Positions 43,637 to 52,599 of a stretch of DNA of 64,000 nucleotides are shown here, one piece after another. Under the pieces are notes generated by a model. It did no database searches, had not been told where the DNA came from, and saw only the letters and a program-made list of their open reading frames with translations. This DNA is from Bog-473 sp963754445 (GTDB taxonomy: Bacteria; Actinomycetota; Acidimicrobiia; Acidimicrobiales; RAAP-2): contig CAVWFT010000002.1 of assembly GCA_963754445.1 (NCBI GenBank), positions 62,001 to 126,000 on the forward strand, written 5' to 3'. Position 1 is the stretch's first letter. Each line of letters starts with the position of its first letter. The position numbers were made by a program, and so were the translations under genes.

Positions 43637-44533
43637 ATGACAGATCCCTCGGACGTTCCCTCTTCGAATGCAGGCGATAGGCCCGGTGGGGAGCCGGGCA
43701 ACGACACGCTGTCCAAACCCATGTCCCGGCTGGAGTTGGCGTCGTTCATGGGACGGGCGCTGATCGACGGGAAGCGGCACCAGTCGGACTTTGCCCACGT
43801 CGAGCACGTCTTCTTCCTCGTCGGCTACCCGCGCAGCGGGAGCACTCTCATCGGATCCATGTTGAACGCGCACCCCGAGATGGTCATCGCTCACGAGAGC
43901 GATCTCTTCCGCTACGTGCGACGCGGGGTCAGCCGCAATCAGCTGTTCGCGATCCTGCTGCGGCGGGACCAGGAGTTTGCCGCCGTTGAACGCCAGTGGA
44001 ACGGCTTCGACTACGCCGTCAACGAGGACCAGGGTCAGTTCGAGTACCTGCGGGTCATCGGTGACAAGCATGCTGGGCGGGCGGCCCGTCGGCTGCACGA
44101 AGACCCGAGGCTGCTCGATCGCTTTCGCCAGGTTGTGGGCGTTCCCATCCGATCCCTCCATATTGTGCGCAACCCCTACGACAACATCGCGTCGATCGCC
44201 CACAATCGGAGCCTGCCCTTGGCGAGGGCGATCGACATCTACCGTCGTCTGGCGGTGGCGGTCGACGACGTCGTGGGGCGCCTCCGGCCCGAGGAGGTCT
44301 TCGAGGTGCGCTATGAAGCCTTCACCGCAGAACCAGCGACGTGGTTGACGGGCATCTGCCATTTTGCGGGGGTCGAGGTTTCTCCGGAATACGTGGCCTC
44401 GTGCGCGGCGCTGGCCGACCCGGGTGGACGTCGGGGCAGAACCCGCTTTGACTGGACGCCGTCGGAACGGGAGCAGGTCGAGACGCTCATCGCGGCCCGA
44501 CCCGTGCTGGCCGGCTACACGTTCGCCGACTGA
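43637..44533 (+). CDS. Sulfotransferase-family protein (GYPRSGST type)
   Basis: A 298 aa P-loop sulfotransferase of the tyrosylprotein/heparan type: FFLVGYPRSGSTLIGSML (5'-phosphosulfate loop near residue 62), SLHIVRNPYDNIASIAHN with the 3'-phosphate Arg and Ser, and VFEVRYEAFTAEP. A flexible Ser/Pro/Gly N-terminus precedes the domain. ATG at 43637 has no clear ribosome site. It diverges from purN across about 155 bases. Substrate unknown; one of ten sulfotransferase-like domains in the window. Confidence 0.82.
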   Translation: MTDPSDVPSSNAGDRPGGEPGNDTLSKPMSRLELASFMGRALIDGKRHQSDFAHVEHVFFLVGYPRSGSTLIGSMLNAHPEMVIAHESDLFRYVRRGVSRNQLFAILLRRDQEFAAVERQWNGFDYAVNEDQGQFEYLRVIGDKHAGRAARRLHEDPRLLDRFRQVVGVPIRSLHIVRNPYDNIASIAHNRSLPLARAIDIYRRLAVAVDDVVGRLRPEEVFEVRYEAFTAEPATWLTGICHFAGVEVSPEYVASCAALADPGGRRGRTRFDWTPSEREQVETLIAARPVLAGYTFAD

Positions 44534-44553
44534 CGCCGCCCAGCCAGCGGTGG

Positions 44554-45873
44554 TCAGCCCGCGGCGGCCGCCTTCTCCCATTGGCCTCCGCTGACCTTCA
44601 CGGTGGAGTTCGCTGAGACCGTCCCGGTTCGACCGTAGCCACTGATGCGGTCGTTGGTGAACTCGGCGCCGGATCCCTTCACGAGGTGGTACACCGCCTC
44701 GTGCACAGTCCCGTTGGGGAAGTGCAGCACGGAGTTCTCGATCGTCACCTTGGCACCCGACAGCTCCACGCAGGCGGCGGTGTCACTGGCGCCGCAATAG
44801 AAGATGTCGGCGACGAAGTCGAATGGACCCCGTTGGTTCTTCCTGGTCTTCTTGTTCTGGCTCAAAATGGCCGAGCCCGCGGTCAGCTTGGACATGGCGC
44901 AGTGGGCAATGGTGAAGTTCTGCGTGTTCTTGGCCGACGACTCCCCACCGTTGGCGAAGAAGATGCCCGCTCCGCCGCTGGAGGTACAGCCGTCGATCGT
45001 CACATTGACCGCTCCCTCGTTGGGTTGATCGGCCTCGACGTCGAACGTGTTTATTCCGGAGTTCGCGACCACGAGGTCGGTGATCTGGGCGCCCGAGACG
45101 GAGGCCAGGGTCACGGCCTGCCGACCGTCTCCGCTGATGGAGACACCGTTGATGACGACGTTCTTGGGGGGTGCCACGATCGTCCCCGAATTGTTGTTGG
45201 CTCCTCCCCGCAGCGGGGCCAGGGTGATGCCGTCACCGAAGGTGTTCGTGATGGTCACGCCCTTGATGGTCATGCCGTCGGTCCCCTGCACTTCGATACC
45301 ACCCGCAAACGCCATTTTGGCGTTGTAGCCCCCGGGGTTCTGACCGGTGATCTTCAGCGACTCCAGCGTGACGTCGGCGCCCCCGACCAGGGTGAACACC
45401 GCATTGCCCTTGGACTTCTTCTTCTTCCCCGGGGTTGTTGCATCGCTGCTGAAGGTTCCACCGTAGATCGTGAGGCCCTGGGGCTTCTTCAGCTTGAGGC
45501 CCTTGTCCACCCGGTAGCAATCCTGGGACGTGAGGAGAACGGTCGTGTTGGCGGGCAGCTTGTTGAACCACTTCTTGAGCGGGCCGCTGACGTCCACTGA
45601 GCAATTGGCCGTGATGGTCGAGGGAGGTGTCACGGTCGTCCCCGTCGGAGCGGGCACCGGAAGCGCTCCCCCCTGGAGCGGTCCGAGTGGGCCGGCCGTG
45701 GTGTCGTCGGGGATGTTGGCCGGGACCGAGGTGGGGGTCGTGGTGGTCGCGGTGGCCTTGGTTGTGGTCGTGCTCTGTGCCTTCACGGAGGGGCTGTTGC
45801 TGCAGGCCGCCGCCGTCACGGCAAGAGCAAGCAGCGTGGCAACCGAGGCAGCGCGGCGTGGAAGAGGGGCCAT
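44554..45873 (-). CDS. Beta-helix lipoprotein
   Basis: A 439 aa lipoprotein. Signal peptide ends in the lipobox VTAAAC (Cys at about residue 24), then a Thr/Pro-rich linker, then a right-handed beta-helix (rungs such as LTIYGGTF, VTLESLKITG, MTIKGVTITNTFGDGI, NVVINGVSISGDG). ATG at 45873 was preferred to the longer frame, which adds a non-hydrophobic Pro/Arg segment before the signal peptide. TAGCGT lies 8 bases upstream, hinting at a leaderless mRNA. No enzymatic residues identified; a polysaccharide-binding or surface structural role is plausible. Confidence 0.8.
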   Translation of the reverse strand: MAPLPRRAASVATLLALAVTAAACSNSPSVKAQSTTTTKATATTTTPTSVPANIPDDTTAGPLGPLQGGALPVPAPTGTTVTPPSTITANCSVDVSGPLKKWFNKLPANTTVLLTSQDCYRVDKGLKLKKPQGLTIYGGTFSSDATTPGKKKKSKGNAVFTLVGGADVTLESLKITGQNPGGYNAKMAFAGGIEVQGTDGMTIKGVTITNTFGDGITLAPLRGGANNNSGTIVAPPKNVVINGVSISGDGRQAVTLASVSGAQITDLVVANSGINTFDVEADQPNEGAVNVTIDGCTSSGGAGIFFANGGESSAKNTQNFTIAHCAMSKLTAGSAILSQNKKTRKNQRGPFDFVADIFYCGASDTAACVELSGAKVTIENSVLHFPNGTVHEAVYHLVKGSGAEFTNDRISGYGRTGTVSANSTVKVSGGQWEKAAAAG

Positions 45874-45881
45874 GCCGCTGG

Positions 45882-45887
45882 ACGCTA
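45882..45887 (-). promoter_or_regulatory. Candidate -10 box, beta-helix lipoprotein
   Basis: TAGCGT on the minus strand, 8 bases before the ATG; no ribosome site intervenes. Confidence 0.35.
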
Positions 45888-45994
45888 CAGCCGCCGGGCG
45901 CCGGGGTGGGACCGGCAACGCCCATAGCGAGTCCCGGAGCGCGGCGGGGGACGCAGGTCACGAAAGGTGTCGCACCCGCCCGACGGATGCGCCG

Positions 45995-46999
45995 TCACTC
46001 GGAGGGAAGAGGGCGGCCGGCCGGAGTGACATCGAGCAGGTCGGAGAATTCCGCCGGTCGACCCAGCAGCCGCCTGATGGCCGCTTCGACGCGGTAGCCG
46101 CTCTGGGACTTGAGCCAGTTCAGCTCCCGATTCCTGGCGGCGAACGCTCGCCGTAACCGCAAGACGTCCTCGACCCAGTCGGGCGGAGGAGGCATTTCGG
46201 GCGAGCTCCACGCGTCGTGGGTCCCACCCTGCGAGACGAGGATCTCGAAGACATCGCGTTGCACCTGAGCCATCCCGTCGTATTCGTCCGGCTTCGCCAC
46301 GTGATGCCGGAGGCGGGCGTCGAGATGGCCGGCCGCACGCTCCCTCGCCGGTTGCCCGACAACGACACCCGACCTCTCGAGGAACTCGCAGATGCGCTCG
46401 GTGGACTCCACGGGATCCTGCAACAGGCTGTCGTACTCGAGCACCAGTGCCGGCATCCCCTCCATTCCGACCGAAGCGGATCGCAGATAGCGGTCGCAGA
46501 GTGCGAGTCCCAAGCTGACCGGTATGTCGTCCCGAGCCTGGAGCGATCGGGCGACCTTGACTGGATCGCGGATCACGAGGATCGAGGCCATGGGTGCCGG
46601 AATGACGTCGCGCCAGAACGGCAGGGTGAGGCACAGGCGAGGATCCTTGACCATCACCGGTGCATCGGTGTGCGTCTTCTCGAACCATTGCAGGGCCCTG
46701 GCGCGCACGTCTGCGTAGTTGGGCACCGCACTCCAGCGTCGGGTCACCGGCGGTGGGGCGAAGGTCGTGCAGCCGACGGCACGCAGCAGCTGCGCATTGC
46801 ACCAGTGCACTGTCTTGCTCTCCCAGTGACCCAGCTCGTTCGAGCTCGACGCCTCGATGAGGTCGTCGGGAGGCGGTCCCGTCAGTCCGAGCTTGACCAG
46901 CAGCCCCGCAGTGGCCGACGTCCCGCTACGGCCGGTGCCGAGCACGGCGATGCAAGGATCCGTCCTTCCGACCGGTCCCGCGTGCGCCCCGGCCGTCAT
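45995..46999 (-). CDS. Sulfotransferase-family protein (paralog G)
   Basis: A 334 aa sulfotransferase-like protein closely related to paralog A: VLGTGRSGTSATAGLL (P-loop), SSNELGHWES, VKDPRLCLTLPFWRDVIPAPM, ILVIRDPVKVARSL, and the shared C-terminal helix WVEDVLRLRRAF ... ELNWLKSQSGYRVE. The P-loop reads GTGRSGTS rather than GMHRSGTS. ATG at 46999 is likeliest by alignment with the paralogs; the ribosome site is weak. Downstream neighbour of paralog H on the same strand with a 176-base gap. Substrate unknown. Confidence 0.78.
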   Translation of the reverse strand: MTAGAHAGPVGRTDPCIAVLGTGRSGTSATAGLLVKLGLTGPPPDDLIEASSSNELGHWESKTVHWCNAQLLRAVGCTTFAPPPVTRRWSAVPNYADVRARALQWFEKTHTDAPVMVKDPRLCLTLPFWRDVIPAPMASILVIRDPVKVARSLQARDDIPVSLGLALCDRYLRSASVGMEGMPALVLEYDSLLQDPVESTERICEFLERSGVVVGQPARERAAGHLDARLRHHVAKPDEYDGMAQVQRDVFEILVSQGGTHDAWSSPEMPPPPDWVEDVLRLRRAFAARNRELNWLKSQSGYRVEAAIRRLLGRPAEFSDLLDVTPAGRPLPSE

Positions 47000-47175
47000 C
47001 GGGCTTGTCCCGGGTTCACGGGAGCGACCGGCGCCGTCCTCGAGAACGCAGGCCGGCCGACCCACCACGGCCGGGGAGACGAGAACGCGGCAGGTTCAAT
47101 CCGACGTTGCACGGCCGGAATCGGCTCCGTGAGCCCTTGCGGCCGGCACAGGAGCCTCAATTGAGCCGGGGCAGA

Positions 47176-48162
47176 TCAGACACCCGAGGGTTCGTTCTCG
47201 GGAACCCCTGCGACACTGCCACCGGATCGCCGCAGGACACCGGAGACGCGGCCGAACGCAGCTGCGGTGCGGAAGGCCACCGACTTGTGGGCCAGTCGCA
47301 GTTCACGTCGCATGGCCCCGTAGTCGCGCCGTAGCCTGATGACATCTTCCACCCACAACGGAGCCTGGGGCAGAGATCGTGGCGGCTCCCAGGCCTGATG
47401 GGGCCCCGCCATGGTGGACAGTTCGGAGAAGATGGCCCGCTGCACCTCTCCCAGGTCGTCGTAGTCGTCGGCCTCGTCCTTGTGATGGCGTAGCGAGGCG
47501 TCGAGACTCTGCGCGGCGCGGTCCGCGACGTCCGATGGAATGTCGATGCCCGATTGCGCGAGAAACGCGACCATCTCCGCCACGTTCCCCGCCGGGTCCG
47601 CCAGCATGCGGTCATACTCGACCACCAGGGTCGGCATTCCCTTCAGACCCACCTCGACGGCCGTTCGCAGGTAGCGGTCCCAGAGTGCGAGACCCAGAGA
47701 CATCGGGACGCCGTCACGCGCGCTGAGCGAGCGGGCCACTTTCATCGGATCACGCAAGACCAGGACCGACACCATCGGTGTGGGCAACGTGTCGCGCCAG
47801 AACGGCAAGGTGAGGCAGATCCGGGGATCCTTCACCACCAGCGAACGCCCGGAGTACGTCGCCTCGTACCAACGGTGCCCCCGCTCGCGCACGATATCGA
47901 CGCCGGCGACATCGCCCCAGCGCTCGACGGCCTCGGGCGGCCCGTAACCATTGCAGTTGACCAAGCGAAGCAAGTGCGCGTTGATGCCGATGACTTCGCG
48001 GCTCTCCCAGTGACCCCGCTCGTTGTTCTTCGTCCCGGGAACGAGGTCGTCCGGGCGCGGGCCGGCGAGTCCGAGGTTGACGAGCACTCCGGCCGTGGCG
48101 GACGTGCCGCTCCGGTGCATGCCGATGACCGCCACGCACGGCTTGGTTGGCTCGGCTGTCAC
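47176..48162 (-). CDS. Sulfotransferase-family protein (paralog H)
   Basis: A 328 aa paralog: VAVIGMHRSGTSATAGVL, TKNNERGHWES, VKDPRICLTLPFWRD, VLVLRDPMKVARSL and the C-terminal WVEDVIRLRRDYGAMRRELRLAHKS helix. GTG start at 48162 with TATCGT 7 bases upstream and no ribosome site, so probably leaderless. Very similar to paralog A in the distant glycan operon, indicating dispersal of one sulfotransferase subfamily to at least four sites in this window. Confidence 0.78.
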   Translation of the reverse strand: MTAEPTKPCVAVIGMHRSGTSATAGVLVNLGLAGPRPDDLVPGTKNNERGHWESREVIGINAHLLRLVNCNGYGPPEAVERWGDVAGVDIVRERGHRWYEATYSGRSLVVKDPRICLTLPFWRDTLPTPMVSVLVLRDPMKVARSLSARDGVPMSLGLALWDRYLRTAVEVGLKGMPTLVVEYDRMLADPAGNVAEMVAFLAQSGIDIPSDVADRAAQSLDASLRHHKDEADDYDDLGEVQRAIFSELSTMAGPHQAWEPPRSLPQAPLWVEDVIRLRRDYGAMRRELRLAHKSVAFRTAAAFGRVSGVLRRSGGSVAGVPENEPSGV

Positions 48163-48169
48163 ACGACAG

Positions 48170-48175
48170 ACGATA
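48170..48175 (-). promoter_or_regulatory. Candidate -10 box of leaderless sulfotransferase H mRNA
   Basis: TATCGT, 7 bases before the GTG start codon, with no ribosome-binding site between. Confidence 0.45.
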
Positions 48176-48302
48176 TCGACGGCGGCACCTGAGTTCAGCC
48201 TGAGGGATATCGCGCAAATCCGATGTAATCGATCCGAGTTGACGCGTCGACGGCGCGCTCGCGGCGTTCTTCCGGCGAGTGATCCGGGGTTGCGTGAGCG
48301 GT

Positions 48303-48923
48303 TTACGTCGATGCGACGCGGCTGCGGGCCGCGTTGAGAATCAGCCGGACGACGGCTCCGATGACGACCAGATCGAGCAGCATCTGCGCCGCGACGACCA
48401 GACGGGCCGGGTCGGTGCGCGGCGTGATGTCACCGAAACCGACGGTGGAGAAGACGGTGACGGTGAAGTACAGGGCGCGCACGTGATCGAGGTCCTGAGT
48501 GAAGGGCTGCGTCAGGGTCGTCGCCGCTTCGTGCGACATGGCGAGATAGATGGCCGAGAAGGCGACGAGGAACACGGCGATGATGACGCCGAGCGCCTCG
48601 ATGGCTCGGAGTTCGGGCAGCATCGCTCTGGCGATCCGGCGGACCTGCCAAAGAAGGATCGCCCCCACGAGCGCGATGTCGACGCCCAACCGGAGAAACG
48701 CGCGCACGCTCGACTCTGGACCGATCGGCAAAGCGAAGTAGGCGCCGAAGATCAAGATCCAGGAGAACGCCACCGTCAGGGCGCAGACGGCAACAGCCCG
48801 ACGACGCTGGTCGGTGTCCAGGTCGGCGAGACGGATGGCGCTCGAAGGGGGCCGGCGCCGACGGGCCGTGAAAGCGCTCAGGCGACCGTCCTTCCCGGCT
48901 TCGGGGGTTCCGTCTTCGGGCAT
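48303..48923 (-). CDS. Two-pore-domain-like potassium channel protein (Ion_trans_2)
   Basis: A 206 aa membrane protein. Four hydrophobic segments: about 44-65, 74-94, 110-130 and 174-195. The re-entrant pore loop between the last two carries the K+ selectivity filter TVGFGD (160-165). Family members are voltage-independent K+ channels; there is no RCK/TrkA domain attached. The Arg-rich N-terminus is cytoplasmic. ATG at 48923 has TAGCGT 7 bases upstream and no ribosome site, implying leaderless translation. Stands alone between the sulfotransferases and the 2OG oxygenase. Confidence 0.88.
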   Translation of the reverse strand: MPEDGTPEAGKDGRLSAFTARRRRPPSSAIRLADLDTDQRRRAVAVCALTVAFSWILIFGAYFALPIGPESSVRAFLRLGVDIALVGAILLWQVRRIARAMLPELRAIEALGVIIAVFLVAFSAIYLAMSHEAATTLTQPFTQDLDHVRALYFTVTVFSTVGFGDITPRTDPARLVVAAQMLLDLVVIGAVVRLILNAARSRVAST

Positions 48924-48930
48924 GGAAGGA

Positions 48931-48936
48931 ACGCTA
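48931..48936 (-). promoter_or_regulatory. Candidate -10 box of leaderless K+ channel mRNA
   Basis: TAGCGT, then 7 bases, then the ATG start. Confidence 0.45.
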
Positions 48937-48999
48937 ACGACTGGGGACGCCCCTCATCGGGATGGAGCCGAACCTCGCAGGGCGCGGTCGAGGCGCGAC

Positions 49000-49821
49000 T
49001 CAGACGAGGTCGGGGCGCTGCGGATCCACCCGGTAAGCGGCCTTGGTCAACAGCTTCGACGCGCCGAGGGCCGCCTTCATGGCACCGAGACGGACCTTGG
49101 CCGTGGTGCCGGTCACCCGCGGTTTGTCCGGGTCGTACCAGTAGGTCCGTCGATCACCGCTGAACACCTCGGCACCTTCGACCGTGTAGTAGTACAACGC
49201 GATCGACTTGCGCTGCCGCCCCGCCTCGGACAACGGCATGACGCCGTGGACCGACCGGTGATCGGTGGCAAAGATCACGCAGGTCCCGAACTTCGGCGGA
49301 ACAACCACCACCGGTTCATCACTCCCGAGGTTGAACAGCGCGACCTCACCGCCGTCGCCCGGCTTCCAATCGGGATTCAAGTAAAGCAGCGCATTGACCC
49401 GCCGGAAGAGCTGCAGTCGGGGGTGGTCATGAAAATCGGTGTGAGGGAGGAGCTTGCCGCCTGGCTCCGTGTAGTGCAGCCCGCCACCCTCCAGGAAAGG
49501 ATCCGGGAGGAGGGAATCGATGCCGGTGATGGTGGACATGGCGCGCAGGGCACGAGGCCCCGAGAGCTCCCCGATGACCTCTTGCATCACCGGTGGCATC
49601 ACGTCGATGTCGCGGCAGCTCCACTTACCCGGTTGGAAGTCCGACGCCCTGTTGGCCCAGCCTTCCCACGAGCGATCAGGGAAGGCCGCCGCCACCTGGT
49701 CCGGCTGTCCGACGACGAGGTTCTCGACGACCACGTGCGGGAAGGGGTCTGCGACCCGGAACTGTGCCGCCAAGGTGTCCCCCGCCTGCCCTTCGAGCTT
49801 GGCTATGTCGATCCAGCGCAC
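49000..49821 (-). CDS. 2-oxoglutarate/Fe(II)-dependent oxygenase (prolyl-4-hydroxylase-like)
   Basis: A 273 aa non-haem iron oxygenase. The facial triad is visible as His127 and Asp129 in LLPHTDFHDH and His192 in DHRSVHGVMP; RKSIALYYYT supplies the 2-oxoglutarate-binding basic residue. This family hydroxylates protein side chains or small molecules and is common in glycan and sulfotransferase gene neighbourhoods. GTG at 49821 is the most sensible start (FRVADPFPHVVVENLV follows); CATAGT lies 6 bases upstream. Substrate unknown. Confidence 0.82.
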   Translation of the reverse strand: MRWIDIAKLEGQAGDTLAAQFRVADPFPHVVVENLVVGQPDQVAAAFPDRSWEGWANRASDFQPGKWSCRDIDVMPPVMQEVIGELSGPRALRAMSTITGIDSLLPDPFLEGGGLHYTEPGGKLLPHTDFHDHPRLQLFRRVNALLYLNPDWKPGDGGEVALFNLGSDEPVVVVPPKFGTCVIFATDHRSVHGVMPLSEAGRQRKSIALYYYTVEGAEVFSGDRRTYWYDPDKPRVTGTTAKVRLGAMKAALGASKLLTKAAYRVDPQRPDLV

Positions 49822-49940
49822 GCTTGGACTATGGCACAGGGCTGACCGGAGAGGGAACCCGGAAAGGCCGGCGCGGCGCGTCCCGGACGGCGCGCTCCCG
49901 CGTGGGGTCCCGGTATCGGAACGCCCGGTTCGGTCGTGAC

Positions 49941-50831
49941 CTAGCCGAGGTCCCGAACGAGAGCCACCATCTTCTCGCCGCACTCGGTCGGGTTCTGCGT
50001 CACGTGCACGCCCGCAGCAGACAGCGCGTCCATCTTGGCCTGCGCCGTGCCGGACGAGCCCGAGATGATGGCGCCCGCGTGGCCCATCTTGCGCCCCGGC
50101 GGCGCGGTGACCCCGGCGATGTACGCGGCCACCGGCTTGGTGACGCTCTCCTTGATGAACTCGGCTGCTCGCTCCTCTTCGGACCCACCGATCTCGCCGA
50201 TCATCATGATCGCCTTGGTGTCCGGGTCGTCCTGGAAGGCGCGGAGGCAGTCGATGAAGTTGGTGCCCGGAACGGGGTCACCGCCGATGCCCACACAGGT
50301 CGTCTGGCCCACTCCCTGCTGTGAGAGCTCGTGCAGCGCCTGGTAGGTGAGCGTGCCGGACCTCGAAACGATGCCGACCGGCCCCCCGGGCAGTGCGATG
50401 TCACCGGAGGTGATGCCGATGTTGCACTTCCCGGGACTGATGATGCCGGGACAGTTCGGACCGAGCAGGCGGGTGTTCGGGAACTCCTCGACCAAGCGGT
50501 TGTAGGCCACTGCCTCATCCTGGGCCGGAATTCCTTCGGTGATGCACACGATGAAGGTGATGCCGGCTTCCGCCGCTTCGAGGATGGCGTCGGCGGCCCC
50601 GCGAGGGGGCACGGAGATGAAGGACGCGGTGGCACCGGTTTCCTTCACCGCCTCGGCCACGGAACCGAAGACGGGGATGCCCTCGATCTCCTCCCCGCCG
50701 CGCTTGGGGTTGGTACCGCCCACGATCTGCGTGCCGTAGGCCTTGTTGCGCAGCCCGTGGTACAGCCCCTGGCTGGTCGGGCTGATGCCCTGGATCACGA
50801 CTTTGGTCGTCTCGTCGACGAAGATGCTCAC
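49941..50831 (-). CDS. sucD: Succinyl-CoA ligase (ADP-forming) subunit alpha
   Basis: A 296 aa alpha subunit of the citric-acid-cycle enzyme that makes ATP or GTP from succinyl-CoA. CoA-binding N-domain (VVIQGISPTSQGLYH), LGPNCPGIISPG, and the phosphorylated active-site histidine in GRKMGHAGAIISG (His251). GTG start 33 bases after the sucC stop; AGAGG upstream. Standard length. Confidence 0.97.
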   Translation of the reverse strand: MSIFVDETTKVVIQGISPTSQGLYHGLRNKAYGTQIVGGTNPKRGGEEIEGIPVFGSVAEAVKETGATASFISVPPRGAADAILEAAEAGITFIVCITEGIPAQDEAVAYNRLVEEFPNTRLLGPNCPGIISPGKCNIGITSGDIALPGGPVGIVSRSGTLTYQALHELSQQGVGQTTCVGIGGDPVPGTNFIDCLRAFQDDPDTKAIMMIGEIGGSEEERAAEFIKESVTKPVAAYIAGVTAPPGRKMGHAGAIISGSSGTAQAKMDALSAAGVHVTQNPTECGEKMVALVRDLG

Positions 50832-50864
50832 GTTGTCTCTGTCCTCTCGAAGTGTTCGGTGGGT

Positions 50865-52007
50865 TCAGGCCTGAGCCAGGGTGACAGCCCGGCGGGCGGC
50901 TTCGAGCATGGTGGGCTCGGCGATCAGCGTGGCGGAAAGGTGATCAGCCAGAAGGGCCCGACCTTGCTCTGCGTTCGTACCGTCGAGGCGCATGACCACC
51001 GGTGAGTTCAGGCTCACGCGGGCCATGGCCTCGATGATGCCCTTGGCCACCTCGTCGACCCGGGTGATCCCTCCGAAGATGTTGACGAAGATCGCCTTGA
51101 CCGCGGGATCGGCGTTGATCACCTCGAGCGCAGCTGCCATCACGTCGGCATTGGCCCCACCACCGATGTCGAGGAAGTTGGCGGCCTCCCCGCCGACCTG
51201 GTTGACGACGTCGAGCGTCGACATGGCCAGTCCTGCTCCGTTGGCGATGATGCCGACGCTGCCCGTCAGTCCGATGTAATTGAGGCCCTTCTCCTTGGCC
51301 ATCTTCTCGCGGGGGTCCATACCCGAGTCGTCCTCGTATTCCTCCCACTCGGGGTGGCGGAAGGTCGCGTTCTCGTCGAGGGTGACCTTGGCGTCGAGCG
51401 CGTGCACCTTTCCTTCGGGCGTCAGGATGAGGGGGTTGATCTCGGCCAGATCGCAGTCACCCTCGACATAGCAGTGATAGAGGCGGACGAGCAGCGTCGC
51501 GGCCTGCTCGCGTGCTTCGGGATCGAGCTCGGCCCGATCGACCCATTCACGTGCTGCCTCCTCGGTGAGCCCTACGACGGGGTCGACGTGGATACGGGCG
51601 ATTGCGTCAGGATTTGTCTCGGCGACCTCCTCGATCTCGACCCCGCCCTCGGCGCTCAACATGCCGAGGTGCAGCTTGGCCGGACGATCGAGCGTGAAGC
51701 TGGCGTAGTACTCCTTCGAAATGTCGGATGCGTGCTCGACCCAGATCCTCTTGACGACGTGACCCTTGATGTCGAGACCCAGGATGTTCCCGGCATGCAG
51801 CCGCACCTCGTCCGCATCGGCGGCGAGCTTCACCCCGCCGGCCTTGCCTCGGCCTCCGACCTTGACCTGCGCCTTGACCACCACCGGGTAGCCGGCCGCG
51901 TCGGCCTGCTCGACCGCCTCGTCGACCGTGTCGGCCACGCCGCCCGGTGACACCGGAATGCCGAAGCGGGCGAAGTACTGCTTGCCCTGGTACTCGTAGA
52001 GGTCCAC
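50865..52007 (-). CDS. sucC: Succinyl-CoA ligase (ADP-forming) subunit beta
   Basis: A 380 aa beta subunit with ATP-grasp fold: VDLYEYQGKQYFARFGIPV, VVKAQVKVGGRGKAGGVKL, CDLAEINPLILTPEGKV, and the C-terminal VNIFGGITRVDEVAKGI. GTG at 52007 chosen because AAAGGAG lies upstream and the N-terminus then matches the family exactly; the longer frame is spurious. Operon sucC-sucD. The B12-binding mutase subunit upstream produces succinyl-CoA, a substrate link. Confidence 0.96.
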   Translation of the reverse strand: MDLYEYQGKQYFARFGIPVSPGGVADTVDEAVEQADAAGYPVVVKAQVKVGGRGKAGGVKLAADADEVRLHAGNILGLDIKGHVVKRIWVEHASDISKEYYASFTLDRPAKLHLGMLSAEGGVEIEEVAETNPDAIARIHVDPVVGLTEEAAREWVDRAELDPEAREQAATLLVRLYHCYVEGDCDLAEINPLILTPEGKVHALDAKVTLDENATFRHPEWEEYEDDSGMDPREKMAKEKGLNYIGLTGSVGIIANGAGLAMSTLDVVNQVGGEAANFLDIGGGANADVMAAALEVINADPAVKAIFVNIFGGITRVDEVAKGIIEAMARVSLNSPVVMRLDGTNAEQGRALLADHLSATLIAEPTMLEAARRAVTLAQA

Positions 52008-52094
52008 TTGGGTGCTGTCTCCTTTGTTGGCGGTGTTCGATGTGACGATCTGGCGTGTGTCGGTCGATCGTGGAGTCGCTCGTCGTGTCGGGTG

Positions 52095-52109
52095 GGCGGA
52101 CATTCCGCC
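52095..52109 (-). terminator. Short hairpin, possible terminator of the mutase subunit gene
   Basis: GGCGGA and TCCGCC pair around CAT, 15 bases past the stop of the B12-binding protein and upstream of sucC. Small and without a T-run, so weakly supported. Confidence 0.3.
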
Positions 52110-52123
52110 ACGCCGTGTCTGGC

Positions 52124-52540
52124 TCAGACTTCGAGGGACTCCTCGCGCGCGTCGAGTGCACCGGCCAACCACGAGCCGATGGAGTCCAGGGGGGCACCTG
52201 GCGTGAAGACTGCGGCCACGCCCTGCTCCTCGAGTACCGGGATGTCTGCCTCGGGGATGATGCCGCCCACGATCACGACGACGTCCTGGCGATCGGCGTC
52301 GCCCAAGAGCTTGATGACCTTGGGCACCAATGTCAGGTGAGCGCCCGAAAGGAGGGAGAGCCCGACCGCGTCGGCATCTTCTTGCACGACGGCCTGGACC
52401 ACCTGTTCCGGAGTCTGGTGGAGGCCTGTGTAGACGACCTCGAACCCGCTGTCGCGCAGTGCACGAGCGATGACCTTGGCCCCTCGATCGTGACCATCGA
52501 GCCCGGGCTTGGCCACGACCACCCTGTAGGGACGTTTCAT
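52124..52540 (-). CDS. Methylmalonyl-CoA mutase-type B12-binding subunit
   Basis: A 138 aa cobalamin-binding domain. PYRVVVAKPGLDGHDRGAKV contains the DxHxxG motif (lower axial His ligand), followed by GLSLLSGAH (SxL) and VIVGGIIP (GG), as in the C-terminal domain of acyl-CoA mutases. As a stand-alone protein it should pair with a separate catalytic subunit, not seen in this window, to interconvert methylmalonyl-CoA (or isobutyryl-CoA) and succinyl-CoA (or butyryl-CoA). ATG at 52540 is the natural start; the long upstream frame overlaps the TetR gene and is spurious. Proximity to sucCD supports the methylmalonyl route. Confidence 0.85.
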   Translation of the reverse strand: MKRPYRVVVAKPGLDGHDRGAKVIARALRDSGFEVVYTGLHQTPEQVVQAVVQEDADAVGLSLLSGAHLTLVPKVIKLLGDADRQDVVVIVGGIIPEADIPVLEEQGVAAVFTPGAPLDSIGSWLAGALDAREESLEV

Positions 52541-52599
52541 GACGTGCTCAAGGATACGGATGGCCTGGTCCGGACGCCAGACCAGACTCGACCGACCGC

